Of a DNA stretch of 64,000 bases, positions 1 through 7,638 are shown piece after piece (position 1 is the first letter of the stretch; the number at the start of each line of letters is the position of its first letter). The position numbers and the translations under genes are program-made. The stretch covers positions 372,001 through 436,000 of the forward strand of contig NZ_JACBJI010000002.1 in assembly GCF_013401995.1 (NCBI RefSeq). Reading direction: 5' to 3'. The notes beneath the pieces were generated by a model. That model had not been told where the DNA came from. It was given only the letters and a program-made list of their open reading frames with translations, and ran no database searches. Source of the stretch: Flavobacterium agri (GTDB lineage Bacteria; Bacteroidota; Bacteroidia; Flavobacteriales; Flavobacteriaceae).

Positions 1-1434
1 GCGGGTCTGAATCCGGTGGGAACATCGGTTATCGCATTTTCGGGATTTACTTATGGAGCTTTGCGCACGTTGACCATAATCGATCCGGCCGGAGGTTCGG
101 GTGTTACGGGAACGCCTCCGGTGACGGCTTCGAGTTGGGCGGTTTCGGGGAATTCGGGACTTACTGCCGCGTCGAATTTCATCGGTACGATCGATAACGC
201 CGACGTGGTTTTCAAACGCAACAACATGAATTCGGGTCGGATCTCCTTGACAAACACCGCTTTCGGGTCTGAAAGTCTGATCACGAACAGCGGAGGCGGC
301 AATTCGGCTTACGGCAGCGAAGCACTCGCCGATAATGTTTCGGGTGGAAGCAACACCGCAATCGGCGCACGCACCATGGTCAGCAATGATTCGGGGAATT
401 TCAACGTCGCCGTCGGAAGGGAAGCGTTATTGACCAATTTTACCGGAAATCGCAATACGGCCGTCGGTTTTTCGGCCATGTCGGCTGCTACGCAAGGCCA
501 GAACAATACGGCTTTGGGCAACGAGGCGGAAACGTCCGGGGTTCTTACCAACGCCACGGCCATCGGGTCGAACGCTTTGGTGAGCACGAGCAATTCGCTT
601 GTGCTTGGCAGCATTAGCGGAACCAATTCGGCCACCGCCGACGTAAACGTAGGAATCGGCACGACCGCACCCGAACGCGCGCTTCATATTTCAAGAGGCG
701 ACAGCGGCGGAACTCCGTCCGTAAATACGGTTTTGGCGATGGAAAACGACGGCCCGACGTTTGCGCAGATCATGTCACCGTCCACGTCCGAAAGCGGCTA
801 TTTGTTCGGCACGGAAGTCGGTTCGGTTCGAGGCGGCATCGTCTTCAACAGCCCCGGATTGCTTGAAGGCATCGGGTTCCGTTCAGGCGGCAATACGTTT
901 CGTATGGGATTGACCGCAGCCGGCGATTTGGGCATCGGAACGGCAACTCCGGGCGGTCAGTTCGAACTTTCGCTCAACGAAGGTCGGAAACCCTTGAGTT
1001 CGGCCTGGACGATTCCGTCGGACGGACGCTTAAAAAACATAGACGGACTTTACGAAAAAGGGCTTGGGGAAATCTCAAGGCTTAAAACCGTGCGTTATCA
1101 TTACAAAAATGTTCCCGATAAAACGTTTGCCGACGAGGTTTTACGCGAATCCGCGGTTGGGTTCATCGCCCAGGAAGTACGCGAAATTTTCCCCGAAGCC
1201 GTTGGTGTCGACCGCGACGGGTACCTGAACTTCAACATGCACCCGATTTTGGTCGCTTCGGTCAACGCGCTTCGGCAACTTGACGAGAAGCAAAAGGCAA
1301 TCACGTCCGAAATCGAAATCCTCAAAAACGAAAACGCCGACCTCAAAGCCCAAATTGAACTCATGAAATCGGTCATGGCCGAACAGAGCGATATGATCCG
1401 AAAAGTATTGGCCGCACAAGCCGAAAACAAATGA
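1..1434 (+). CDS. Tail-fibre/adhesin-like protein with C-terminal S74 intramolecular chaperone domain (5' partial)
   Basis: The frame is open from base 1, so the true start lies upstream; the first in-window start candidate is a GTG at 16, and residues are counted from it. Residues about 80-200 hold repeats of the type NTAxG...AL, as in YadA-like head domains that form left-handed beta-rolls. A C-terminal S74 (endosialidase chaperone) domain begins at residue 335 with the pattern SDGRLKNI; in this family a Ser-Lys pair here cleaves the domain off after trimer folding. The last 50 residues are a predicted coiled coil (heptads around EIEILKNENADLKAQ). In Bacteroidota such proteins are usually large and surface-exposed or secreted. 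The visible part gives no substrate. A hairpin with a T-run follows the stop codon. Confidence 0.85.
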   Translation, partial: AGLNPVGTSVIAFSGFTYGALRTLTIIDPAGGSGVTGTPPVTASSWAVSGNSGLTAASNFIGTIDNADVVFKRNNMNSGRISLTNTAFGSESLITNSGGGNSAYGSEALADNVSGGSNTAIGARTMVSNDSGNFNVAVGREALLTNFTGNRNTAVGFSAMSAATQGQNNTALGNEAETSGVLTNATAIGSNALVSTSNSLVLGSISGTNSATADVNVGIGTTAPERALHISRGDSGGTPSVNTVLAMENDGPTFAQIMSPSTSESGYLFGTEVGSVRGGIVFNSPGLLEGIGFRSGGNTFRMGLTAAGDLGIGTATPGGQFELSLNEGRKPLSSAWTIPSDGRLKNIDGLYEKGLGEISRLKTVRYHYKNVPDKTFADEVLRESAVGFIAQEVREIFPEAVGVDRDGYLNFNMHPILVASVNALRQLDEKQKAITSEIEILKNENADLKAQIELMKSVMAEQSDMIRKVLAAQAENK

Positions 1435-1476
1435 TAAATGTGAGCGGTCAGTTGGTGGTATGCTGACGCCGCATGT

Positions 1477-1507
1477 AAATCCTCTTCATCAAGAAGGGGA
1501 TTTTTTT
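1477..1507 (+). terminator. Rho-independent terminator after the S74 protein
   Basis: A stem of AAATCC and TCTT pairs with AAGA and GGATTT, with a short AG bulge, and is followed by seven T residues. It lies 43 bases after the stop codon. Confidence 0.7.
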
Positions 1508-1531
1508 ATGGATATGATCGCTTCAATAACT

Positions 1532-1547
1532 TGTGATTTAAGTCACA
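1532..1547. promoter_or_regulatory. CRP/FNR-type operator TGTGA-N6-TCACA
   Basis: A perfect palindrome of two 5-base half-sites with a 6-base spacer lies about 50 bases upstream of the mdaB start. This is the spacing of the enterobacterial CRP consensus. The Crp/Fnr-family gene at 2286-2867 carries Arg, Glu and Arg in its recognition helix at the CRP spacing (SRETLSR, compared with SRETVGR in E. coli CRP), so it is the natural candidate to bind here. The palindrome is seen directly; the binding is inferred. Confidence 0.6.
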
Positions 1548-1593
1548 GGTACGCCTTTCGTATCTGACGGAATTTTGCCCGAAAGATTTCATC

Positions 1594-2226
1594 ATGCAAA
1601 AAATATTCATCATCAACGGCGCACACGCATTCGCGCATTCTGGCGCCAAATTCAACAAGACGATCCTGGAATGGGACAAAGAATTCTTTACGCAACAGAA
1701 CGGTTTCGAAGCGAAATTCACCGATATCGGAGAGTCTTACGACCTCGAACAAGAAGTGGCCAAGTTCGTTTGGGCCGACACGATCATCTATCACACACCG
1801 GTTTGGTGGTTCTCGTTGCCGCACGAATTCAAGACGTATCTCGACAAGGTTTTCACGGCCGGACATCGCAACGGTTTGTATTACAGCGACGGTCGCAAAC
1901 AAGAAAATCCGGCGATCAATTACGGAACGGGCGGCTCCATGCACGGACGCGATTATATGCTCACCACGACCTGGAACGCGCCTCAAACCGCATTCACGCT
2001 CGAAGGCGAATTCTTCGACCAAAAAAGCGTAGACGAAGGCGTGATGTTCGGATTCCACAAAATGAACAAGTTTACGGGAATGGCCAAACGAGAGAGTTTC
2101 CACTTTCACGACGTCGAGAAAAACAATTCCGAAGCGCGCATGGAAACGTTCAGGCAAACGTATCTCTCGCATTTGAAAGAGGTTTTCGAGACTTCCGAAA
2201 TCCTCGACGGATCATTGGTGAAATAA
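1594..2226 (+). CDS. mdaB: NAD(P)H-dependent oxidoreductase, MdaB/flavodoxin-like fold
   Basis: This 210-residue protein matches the modulator of drug activity B family: cytosolic FAD-dependent quinone reductases that make two-electron, radical-free reductions using NADPH. The N-terminus (KIFIINGAH) is the nucleotide-binding first beta-strand of a flavodoxin fold. The motif TPVWWFSLPHEFKTYLDK at residues about 69-86 is characteristic of the family. Length is normal. It shares a strand and probably a transcript with the Crp/Fnr gene 59 bases downstream and has a CRP-like palindrome upstream, so regulation by that neighbour is plausible. Assignment as MdaB rather than another NQO-like reductase rests on overall pattern. 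Confidence 0.85.
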   Translation: MQKIFIINGAHAFAHSGAKFNKTILEWDKEFFTQQNGFEAKFTDIGESYDLEQEVAKFVWADTIIYHTPVWWFSLPHEFKTYLDKVFTAGHRNGLYYSDGRKQENPAINYGTGGSMHGRDYMLTTTWNAPQTAFTLEGEFFDQKSVDEGVMFGFHKMNKFTGMAKRESFHFHDVEKNNSEARMETFRQTYLSHLKEVFETSEILDGSLVK

Positions 2227-2257
2227 CGCCGATAACAGCATCGCATTTTAATACAAA

Positions 2258-2298
2258 AAGCATATTCCATGCGTATTTTTACGAAATGGAATATGCTT
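2258..2298 (+). promoter_or_regulatory. Hairpin that buries the Crp/Fnr start codon
   Basis: A perfect 13-base arm at 2258-2270 pairs with 2286-2298. The right arm begins with the ATG of the Crp/Fnr gene. Inside the loop a second stem (CGTA at 2272-2275 with TACG at 2280-2283) closes a TTTT loop. In RNA this would hide the start codon. It could act as a translational control element, or as a processing or termination hairpin for mdaB. It has no T-run right after it, which argues against a standard terminator. Confidence 0.6.
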
Positions 2299-2867
2299 CT
2301 TTTTTGCGCGCCCATATCGAACGCGTGGTACCGTTGACCGACGAGGAATTTGAGCAAGTGCTTCCGCGTTTCCGGCCTCGAACGGTTTCACGAAGAGGTT
2401 TGCTGATTAAAAGCGGCGATACCGTAAAGTCTGAATTTTTGGTCATGGACGGCTTGCTCAAATCGTTCATTTACGACGAAAAAGGCAAGGAGCACATCCT
2501 TCAGTTCGCGATGGAAAATTGGTGGGTTTCCGATTACGCCGCGTTTATAGCGCAGGACAAAGGCGAGATTTACGTACAGGCGCTAAAGACCAGCGTGGTA
2601 TTGGAGCTTTCGCTTTCGGATAGGAAGGAACTTTGCGTTCTCGTTCCCAAAATGTACCAATTTCACGGAGAGAAAGCGTTCTTGGGATATGTCGCCCTGC
2701 AAAAACGTGTGCTGTCTATGATGAAGAATTCGGCAAAGGAAAAATACGAACTGCTGCTCAAGCAATATCCGCAATTGTTCCAAAAGGTGTCCAAGACCTT
2801 GATTGCCCATTATCTTGGCGTGTCAAGGGAAACGTTGAGCAGGTTAGAAAAAAGCCATCGTTCCTGA
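2286..2867 (+). CDS. Crp/Fnr-family transcriptional regulator
   Basis: This 193-residue protein has an N-terminal cyclic-nucleotide-binding-like beta-barrel (residues about 15-115) and a C-terminal winged-helix segment ending in a recognition helix, SRETLSRLEK, at residues 180-189. The frame stays open upstream, but homologous proteins begin like MEYASFLRAHIE, so the ATG at 2286 is chosen. Most CRP phosphate-binding-cassette residues are not evident, so the effector is unknown; many Bacteroidota members of this type appear ligand-free. Arg181, Glu182 and Arg186 match the TGTGA-reading residues of CRP. The stop codon directly abuts the stop of the convergent lipoprotein gene. Confidence 0.88.
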   Translation: MEYASFLRAHIERVVPLTDEEFEQVLPRFRPRTVSRRGLLIKSGDTVKSEFLVMDGLLKSFIYDEKGKEHILQFAMENWWVSDYAAFIAQDKGEIYVQALKTSVVLELSLSDRKELCVLVPKMYQFHGEKAFLGYVALQKRVLSMMKNSAKEKYELLLKQYPQLFQKVSKTLIAHYLGVSRETLSRLEKSHRS

Positions 2868-3140
2868 TCAATCCTGAGTGCCTTCCCAACAAATCGTTCC
2901 ATTTGTCACGTTGCCTAGCGCGATATAATGGTCGTAAGTGGCTTCGTCAACGTGAATCGTCGTGGCCGAAGCTTGGGTTTGCCCGTATGTCGCAAGCCGT
3001 ACGCAAACGGGAGGTTCTTGAGTGTCGTCGCAGTTTTCGGTAAGACCCCAAAGTTTATTGGTACATACCTGTTCGCCTTCGTTGTCATTATCACATCCGA
3101 AAAGCAAGGCGATACACGAAAGGGCGATTATCTTTTTCAT
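2868..3140 (-). CDS. Small hypothetical lipoprotein
   Basis: This 90-residue protein starts at the ATG at 3138-3140, chosen because it puts a lipoprotein signal peptide first (MKKIIALSCIALLFGC, lipobox LFGC). Longer in-frame starts would spoil the signal. Acidic residues follow the lipidated Cys, and several further Cys residues in the short mature part could form disulphides. I recognise no domain. It ends exactly against the Crp/Fnr gene with no room for a terminator. It lies 25 bases downstream of the GntR gene on the same strand and may be cotranscribed with it. Confidence 0.65.
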   Translation of the reverse strand: MKKIIALSCIALLFGCDNDNEGEQVCTNKLWGLTENCDDTQEPPVCVRLATYGQTQASATTIHVDEATYDHYIALGNVTNGTICWEGTQD

Positions 3141-3165
3141 AGTGTTTTTTGGTAAAGGTCGCATA

Positions 3166-4164
3166 TCACAAGGAATTGCGCAAGATGAGCGAACATTTGT
3201 TTTCGATGCGTTTCTTGCGTCCTTCCGATATGAGTTTAGCCATGAGTTTGCCCATCGCAAGGAAATCGGTAGAAATGGTCGTGATACCGCTTTCGACTAA
3301 TTTCTTAAGCGGCGTTTCGTTATACGAGATGATGCCGAAATCGATTCCCGCCTGAAACCGTTGGCGTTTGGCTTGTTCGATGACTTTCACGAGGTCGCGG
3401 TCGTTAGGAAGGATGTATACTTCGCCCTGTTCGATGTTGCGCGCATCGAATTCCGAAATCACTTCGTGGTCGAGCCCAAAATCTGCACAAAAATTCAAAA
3501 AGCCTTGTTTCATGCCTTCGGGTTCGCGGAATCCCGGGAAAATCAAAATCAATTTGCCGTATTGGTCCAATCGGCCTTTACCTTCTTTGAGCGCGTTATA
3601 AATGTCGGTCACGAAATTCTGGTACACCGACGGATAATTCGACAGGCTGTCGTGCGTCTGGTCCAAAATAAAAACTTCAGACGGTGGCAACGTCTTCACG
3701 CATTCGGCCGCATTGCCCAAATTAGCGGGCATGATCACGTATTTGGTGTAAATCCCGTTGTTGTCCTCGATAAGTTTCGAGAACATCTTCGGATTGAAGT
3801 GATGGAACGAAATATCGACCTGCACGTCCTTTCCGATGTTGTCCAAAAACGAATTGTACAAGTCTTCCTTAAACGAATTGAGCTCGTCGAACAACAGGAA
3901 AATCTTCTCGCGAATGCTCACTTCGGTACTTTTCACGTAATACCCTTTGGCCGGTATGGCCAGGATGATGCCGCGTTTTTTCAATTCGTCGTAGGCCAGG
4001 AGCACGGTGTCGCGCGACAATCCGAACTCGAGGCACACTTTGTTCACAGACGGCAATCGGTCGTTCTTGAGCAACTTGCCGTCCAAGATGGCCTTTTCGA
4101 GAGAAGCGATGATCTGGCGGTATTTTGGGATGCCCGAATTGTTCTGTATGGAAATCAGCTTCAT
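3166..4164 (-). CDS. GntR-family regulator with periplasmic-binding-protein-like sensor domain
   Basis: The protein has 332 residues. Residues 1-75 form a GntR winged helix (RLPSVNKVCLEFGLSRDTV as helix-turn-helix, then KGYYV as the wing). The rest resembles a LacI/PBP-like sugar-binding domain, the AraR-like combination that senses sugars. It is transcribed divergently from the galM-GH53-galK-galT unit across a 98-base gap holding promoter motifs for both directions. A galactose- or galactan-derived ligand and control of that operon are inferred from position. The start ATG is 16 bases from a TAnnTTTG motif at 4180-4187. Confidence 0.88.
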   Translation of the reverse strand: MKLISIQNNSGIPKYRQIIASLEKAILDGKLLKNDRLPSVNKVCLEFGLSRDTVLLAYDELKKRGIILAIPAKGYYVKSTEVSIREKIFLLFDELNSFKEDLYNSFLDNIGKDVQVDISFHHFNPKMFSKLIEDNNGIYTKYVIMPANLGNAAECVKTLPPSEVFILDQTHDSLSNYPSVYQNFVTDIYNALKEGKGRLDQYGKLILIFPGFREPEGMKQGFLNFCADFGLDHEVISEFDARNIEQGEVYILPNDRDLVKVIEQAKRQRFQAGIDFGIISYNETPLKKLVESGITTISTDFLAMGKLMAKLISEGRKKRIENKCSLILRNSL

Positions 4165-4179
4165 GCGTTAAAGTTTGGG

Positions 4180-4238
4180 CAAATATATAAAAACTGGTAG
4201 GTATCGGTATGGAAAATTTAAACGATGGGGTAATTTTG
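4180..4238. promoter_or_regulatory. Divergent promoter region between GntR gene and galactan operon
   Basis: Bacteroidota -7 elements face both ways: TATATTTG on the minus strand (4180-4187) for the regulator and TAATTTTG on the plus strand (4231-4238) for galM. Neither has a clean TTG at the ideal -33 distance. Between them is a run of GGTA direct repeats (around 4196-4208) that could be the GntR site, but this is weak. Confidence 0.5.
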
Positions 4239-4262
4239 GATTTCATAATCGCCAAAAATTTT

Positions 4263-5312
4263 ATGAAACTGAAGCAGATATCCAATTTTGTCGAACCGAT
4301 TTTTGAGAAAGTATTCGGTTTTGCCGAACACGAGCAAGCCGGACTGTTCACGTTGCAGAATGCCAAAGGCATGCAGTTGCGCGTTTCCAATTTCGGCGCG
4401 ACCGTGACTTCGCTTCAAGTGCCGCTCAAATCTGGCGAAATCGTCGATGTCGTGCCCGGATTCGAATCGCTTCAACAATACGTCGATTCGTTTTCTTTGC
4501 CGGCCGCGCCATATTTCGGATCGGTTGTCGGGCGTTATGCCGGAAGAATCGCGGGCGGACGTTTCTGTCTCAACTCGAAGCAAATCGTGCTCAACGCGAA
4601 CCAGGGTTTCAATACGCTTCACGGCGGAAATATCGGCTTCAGCCGGAAAATGTGGGAAGTGAAACGCTTGCTTCCGGGCAACAATCCGTCGATTACGCTT
4701 TCGCTCACTAGCCCGGACGGCGATGAGAATTTTCCCGGAAAACTCACCGTCGAATTGAGTTATACGCTTACCGATGACAACGAATTCGTCGTCGAATACA
4801 AAGCGATCACGACCGAAGATACCATCGTCAACCTTACGCATCACAGCTATTTCAATCTTGACGGACACGATGCTTCGGTTCTCGGTCAGCAGATGACGGT
4901 GAATTCGAGAACGATGCTCGAGGTCGACGCCGAAAATATCCCGACAGGCAAATTCGTCGATTTGACCGCAAGTGATTTCGATTTTTCATCGGCCAAATTC
5001 GTTCCCGAAACAATCGACAACACGTTTCTGCTCGAAAGTGCTTACGGATTGGCCGCCACGCTTTTCAGCCCGAAGAACAAACTCAAGATGTCGGTTTATA
5101 CCAACCAACCCGGCGTGCATATTTACGTGGGCGGCAATTGCTTCGGACGCATCAAAGGCAAAGACAACACCGATTACCACAACACAAGCGGCATCTGTTT
5201 CGAGACACAGAACTTTCCGGATGCGCCGAACCACAAGCATTTCCCGAGCGCCGTTTTGAAACCCGATTCCATTTACCACCACAAGACCATTTATAAATTC
5301 CAATCGAGTTAA
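4263..5312 (+). CDS. galM: Aldose 1-epimerase (galactose mutarotase)
   Basis: This 349-residue protein interconverts the beta and alpha anomers of galactose before phosphorylation by GalK. The ATG at 4263 is chosen; an earlier in-frame ATG at 4209 would overlap the promoter motif at 4231. Family residues are present: His120 (TLHGG), His194 (LTHHSYFNL) and catalytic Glu314 (GICFETQNFPDAPNH), with Arg91 in GRYAGRI. No signal peptide is evident, so it is probably cytosolic. It is the first gene of the galactan operon, and the first GH53 gene begins 2 bases after its stop. Confidence 0.95.
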   Translation: MKLKQISNFVEPIFEKVFGFAEHEQAGLFTLQNAKGMQLRVSNFGATVTSLQVPLKSGEIVDVVPGFESLQQYVDSFSLPAAPYFGSVVGRYAGRIAGGRFCLNSKQIVLNANQGFNTLHGGNIGFSRKMWEVKRLLPGNNPSITLSLTSPDGDENFPGKLTVELSYTLTDDNEFVVEYKAITTEDTIVNLTHHSYFNLDGHDASVLGQQMTVNSRTMLEVDAENIPTGKFVDLTASDFDFSSAKFVPETIDNTFLLESAYGLAATLFSPKNKLKMSVYTNQPGVHIYVGGNCFGRIKGKDNTDYHNTSGICFETQNFPDAPNHKHFPSAVLKPDSIYHHKTIYKFQSS

Positions 5313-5314
5313 AT

Positions 5315-6403
5315 ATGAAAAAATACTTTTTGGCGCTGGGTATTGCCGCGGTTTTCGCCTTGCCTCTAGCGTGTTCAAGCAGCGACGACAGCCCGAACGA
5401 CGATGACGGCCCAATCACCACAGACGAATTCGTGCGCGCCGCCGACATGTCGTTCCTGCCCGAAATCGAAGGCGAAGGAACTGTGTATTACAACAACGGT
5501 GCGGCACAAGATCCGATCACGACTTTGAAAAATGCCGGAGCGAATTACATCAGGATCAGGCTTTGGAAAGATTCCGCGAACGGTCATTCGGGTTTCCAGG
5601 AAGTCAAGACGTTCGCGCAACGCGTGCACAATGCGGGCATGAAAGTCTGGCTTACGGTGCATTATTCCGATACGTGGGCCGATCCCGGAAACCAAACGAT
5701 TCCGGCGGCTTGGTCAGGCATGACGTTCGATCAACTCAAAACGGCTGCCGAGCAATACACGTCGCAAATTCTAACGGAAATCGATCCCGACATCATCCAG
5801 ATCGGAAACGAGACCAACGATGGATTTTTGTGGCCGATGGGCAAATTGTCTACGAACGAAGCCCAATCGGTACAATTGTTCCAAGCAATCAGCACGGTCA
5901 TCCGCAACGATGCGCCCGATGCGAAAATCATGTTGCACTATGCCGGTGTCGGTGTTGGGGCGGAGTGGTTTTTCAACGTTACCTCGACGGTAGATTACGA
6001 TTATATCGGACTTTCCTATTATCCGGTTTGGCACGGCACCAACATTACGGCTTTGGGCAATATGATCAATACGCTGGGTTCGGCTCATAACAAAAAGGTT
6101 TTGGTCGCAGAAACGGCTTATCCGTTCACGCTCGGATGGAACGATTGGACGAACAACATCGTAGGCGAAGAAGGCCAGCTCGTGCCGGGTTACGCAGCGT
6201 CCGAAATTGGACAGAAGGGTTTTCTTTCTACGATCCGCAATACGGTCGATGCGTCTCAATATGGTCTGGGATTCGCGTATTGGGGTGGCGAATGGGTTGC
6301 TTTCCGAGGAACGGAGGCGACGAACGGTTCTACTTTCGAGAATCAGGCGTTGTGGGATTTTGAGATGGAAGCTTTGCCTGTTTTGGATGTTTTCCACGAG
6401 TAA
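5315..6403 (+). CDS. GH53 arabinogalactan endo-beta-1,4-galactanase, lipoprotein
   Basis: The protein has 362 residues with a lipoprotein signal ending in LPLAC (Cys20), followed by a Ser/Asp-rich linker typical of surface-exposed Bacteroidota lipoproteins. The GH53 (beta/alpha)8 barrel shows the acid/base Glu166 in IQIGNETNDG and the nucleophile Glu266 in VAETAYP, plus the family motif LTVHYSDTWADPG. GH53 enzymes cut beta-1,4-galactan side chains of pectin (type I arabinogalactan). It lies 2 bases after galM, so cotranscription is very likely. Surface anchoring suggests it makes the first cut outside the cell. Confidence 0.95.
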   Translation: MKKYFLALGIAAVFALPLACSSSDDSPNDDDGPITTDEFVRAADMSFLPEIEGEGTVYYNNGAAQDPITTLKNAGANYIRIRLWKDSANGHSGFQEVKTFAQRVHNAGMKVWLTVHYSDTWADPGNQTIPAAWSGMTFDQLKTAAEQYTSQILTEIDPDIIQIGNETNDGFLWPMGKLSTNEAQSVQLFQAISTVIRNDAPDAKIMLHYAGVGVGAEWFFNVTSTVDYDYIGLSYYPVWHGTNITALGNMINTLGSAHNKKVLVAETAYPFTLGWNDWTNNIVGEEGQLVPGYAASEIGQKGFLSTIRNTVDASQYGLGFAYWGGEWVAFRGTEATNGSTFENQALWDFEMEALPVLDVFHE

Positions 6404-6430
6404 AATTTACTGTTCACGAAATAAAAATTT

Positions 6431-6518
6431 AACCATTAAGATAATTAAGGGAGTTAAGATTGTACCGAAAAGCTGGCTCAGACAGTTTCAAATATGTCGT
6501 TTAATTTCCTCAATGGTT
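6431..6518. repeat. Imperfect inverted repeat between the two GH53 genes
   Basis: AACCATT at 6431-6437 pairs with AATGGTT at 6512-6518, with partial pairing of the AT-rich sequence just inside. The 134-base gap between the GH53 genes has no other visible feature. It may modulate read-through between the two genes. Confidence 0.35.
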
Positions 6519-6537
6519 CAAAATATACGGTTCACAA

Positions 6538-7638
6538 ATGAAAAAACTACTTTTTTTGATAATGCTTCCAATGTTCGGATTCGGGCAAAAACACACGATT
6601 TACCTCGGGGCAGATTTATCGTATGTGAATGAAATCGAAGACTGCGGCGCATACTTCCAAAACAAAGGCAACAAAGTCGATCCGTATCAATTATTTGCCG
6701 ACAAAGGCTCGAACCTCGTGCGTCTTCGCCTGTGGCACAATCCGAGCATCAATTCGTATTCGGGTTTTTCCGATGTCAAAAAGTCGATCAAACGCGCTAA
6801 AGACACAAAAACGGCGGTGCTTCTCGACTTCCATTATTCCGATACTTGGGCCGATCCGGCTCATCAGCAAATACCGAAAGCATGGGCCGAAATCAAAGAC
6901 CTCAAAATCCTCGGCGACAGTATTTACAATTATACGCTGAATACGCTTCTCAAACTGCACAAGGAAAATCTGCTTCCCGAAATGGTTCAGGTAGGCAACG
7001 AAACCAACAGCGAAATCCTACAACCGACAGACAAGGCCAAAGACAAAATCGATTGGAAACGCAATGCTTTCCTGTTCAACAAAGGCATAGCAGCCGTGCG
7101 CGAAGCTTCTGAACGGACCAATAAGAAAATAGGCATCCTATTGCATATCGCACAGCCCGAGAATGCGCTCAAATGGTTTGCCGAAGCGAAGAAAAACGGT
7201 ATTTCCGATTACGATTGGATCGGTATTTCGTACTATCCGCTATGGTCCGAATACAAATTCGACCGCGTGCCGGACGCGATAAAAACCTTGGTAAACACGT
7301 ACAAGAAGCCGTTGCTCGTCGTCGAGACTTCGTATCCTTACAATATGGTAAACATCGACAAAGCCAATAACATCCTCAACGACAAAGCGCTTATAGACGG
7401 TTATCCGGCGACGCCCGAAGGCCAAAAGAAATACATGGTAGATTTGACCAAAATCGTACTCAAAGCCGGCGGAAACGGTGTTATTTATTGGGAACCGGCT
7501 TGGGTTACGTCGAACTGCAAAACGCTTTGGGGCGAAGGCTCGCATTGGGAGAACGCTGCGTTCTTCGATTCCCAAAACCACAATGAAGCGCTTCCGGCCT
7601 TCGATTTTTACGACATCAAACAGTACACTCAAAAGTGA
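6538..7638 (+). CDS. Second GH53 endo-beta-1,4-galactanase, Sec-secreted
   Basis: The protein has 366 residues with a short Sec signal (MKKLLFLIMLPMFGFGQ) and no lipobox, so it should be periplasmic or released. The GH53 residues are Glu155 (VQVGNETNSE) and Glu263 (VVETSYPYN), with LDFHYSDTWADPA. It is clearly diverged from the adjacent paralogue, especially in the loops, so the two may differ in product length or location: one on the surface, one finishing oligosaccharides in the periplasm. Its TGA overlaps the GTG start of galK in the form GTGA, indicating translational coupling. Confidence 0.94.
   Translation: MKKLLFLIMLPMFGFGQKHTIYLGADLSYVNEIEDCGAYFQNKGNKVDPYQLFADKGSNLVRLRLWHNPSINSYSGFSDVKKSIKRAKDTKTAVLLDFHYSDTWADPAHQQIPKAWAEIKDLKILGDSIYNYTLNTLLKLHKENLLPEMVQVGNETNSEILQPTDKAKDKIDWKRNAFLFNKGIAAVREASERTNKKIGILLHIAQPENALKWFAEAKKNGISDYDWIGISYYPLWSEYKFDRVPDAIKTLVNTYKKPLLVVETSYPYNMVNIDKANNILNDKALIDGYPATPEGQKKYMVDLTKIVLKAGGNGVIYWEPAWVTSNCKTLWGEGSHWENAAFFDSQNHNEALPAFDFYDIKQYTQK

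Noticed and set aside
7635..7637. GTG start of galK as a possible artefact of a missed ATG start
   Set aside because: No ATG lies between the preceding stop and the conserved galactokinase signature, and GTGA coupling to the GH53 stop is coherent.
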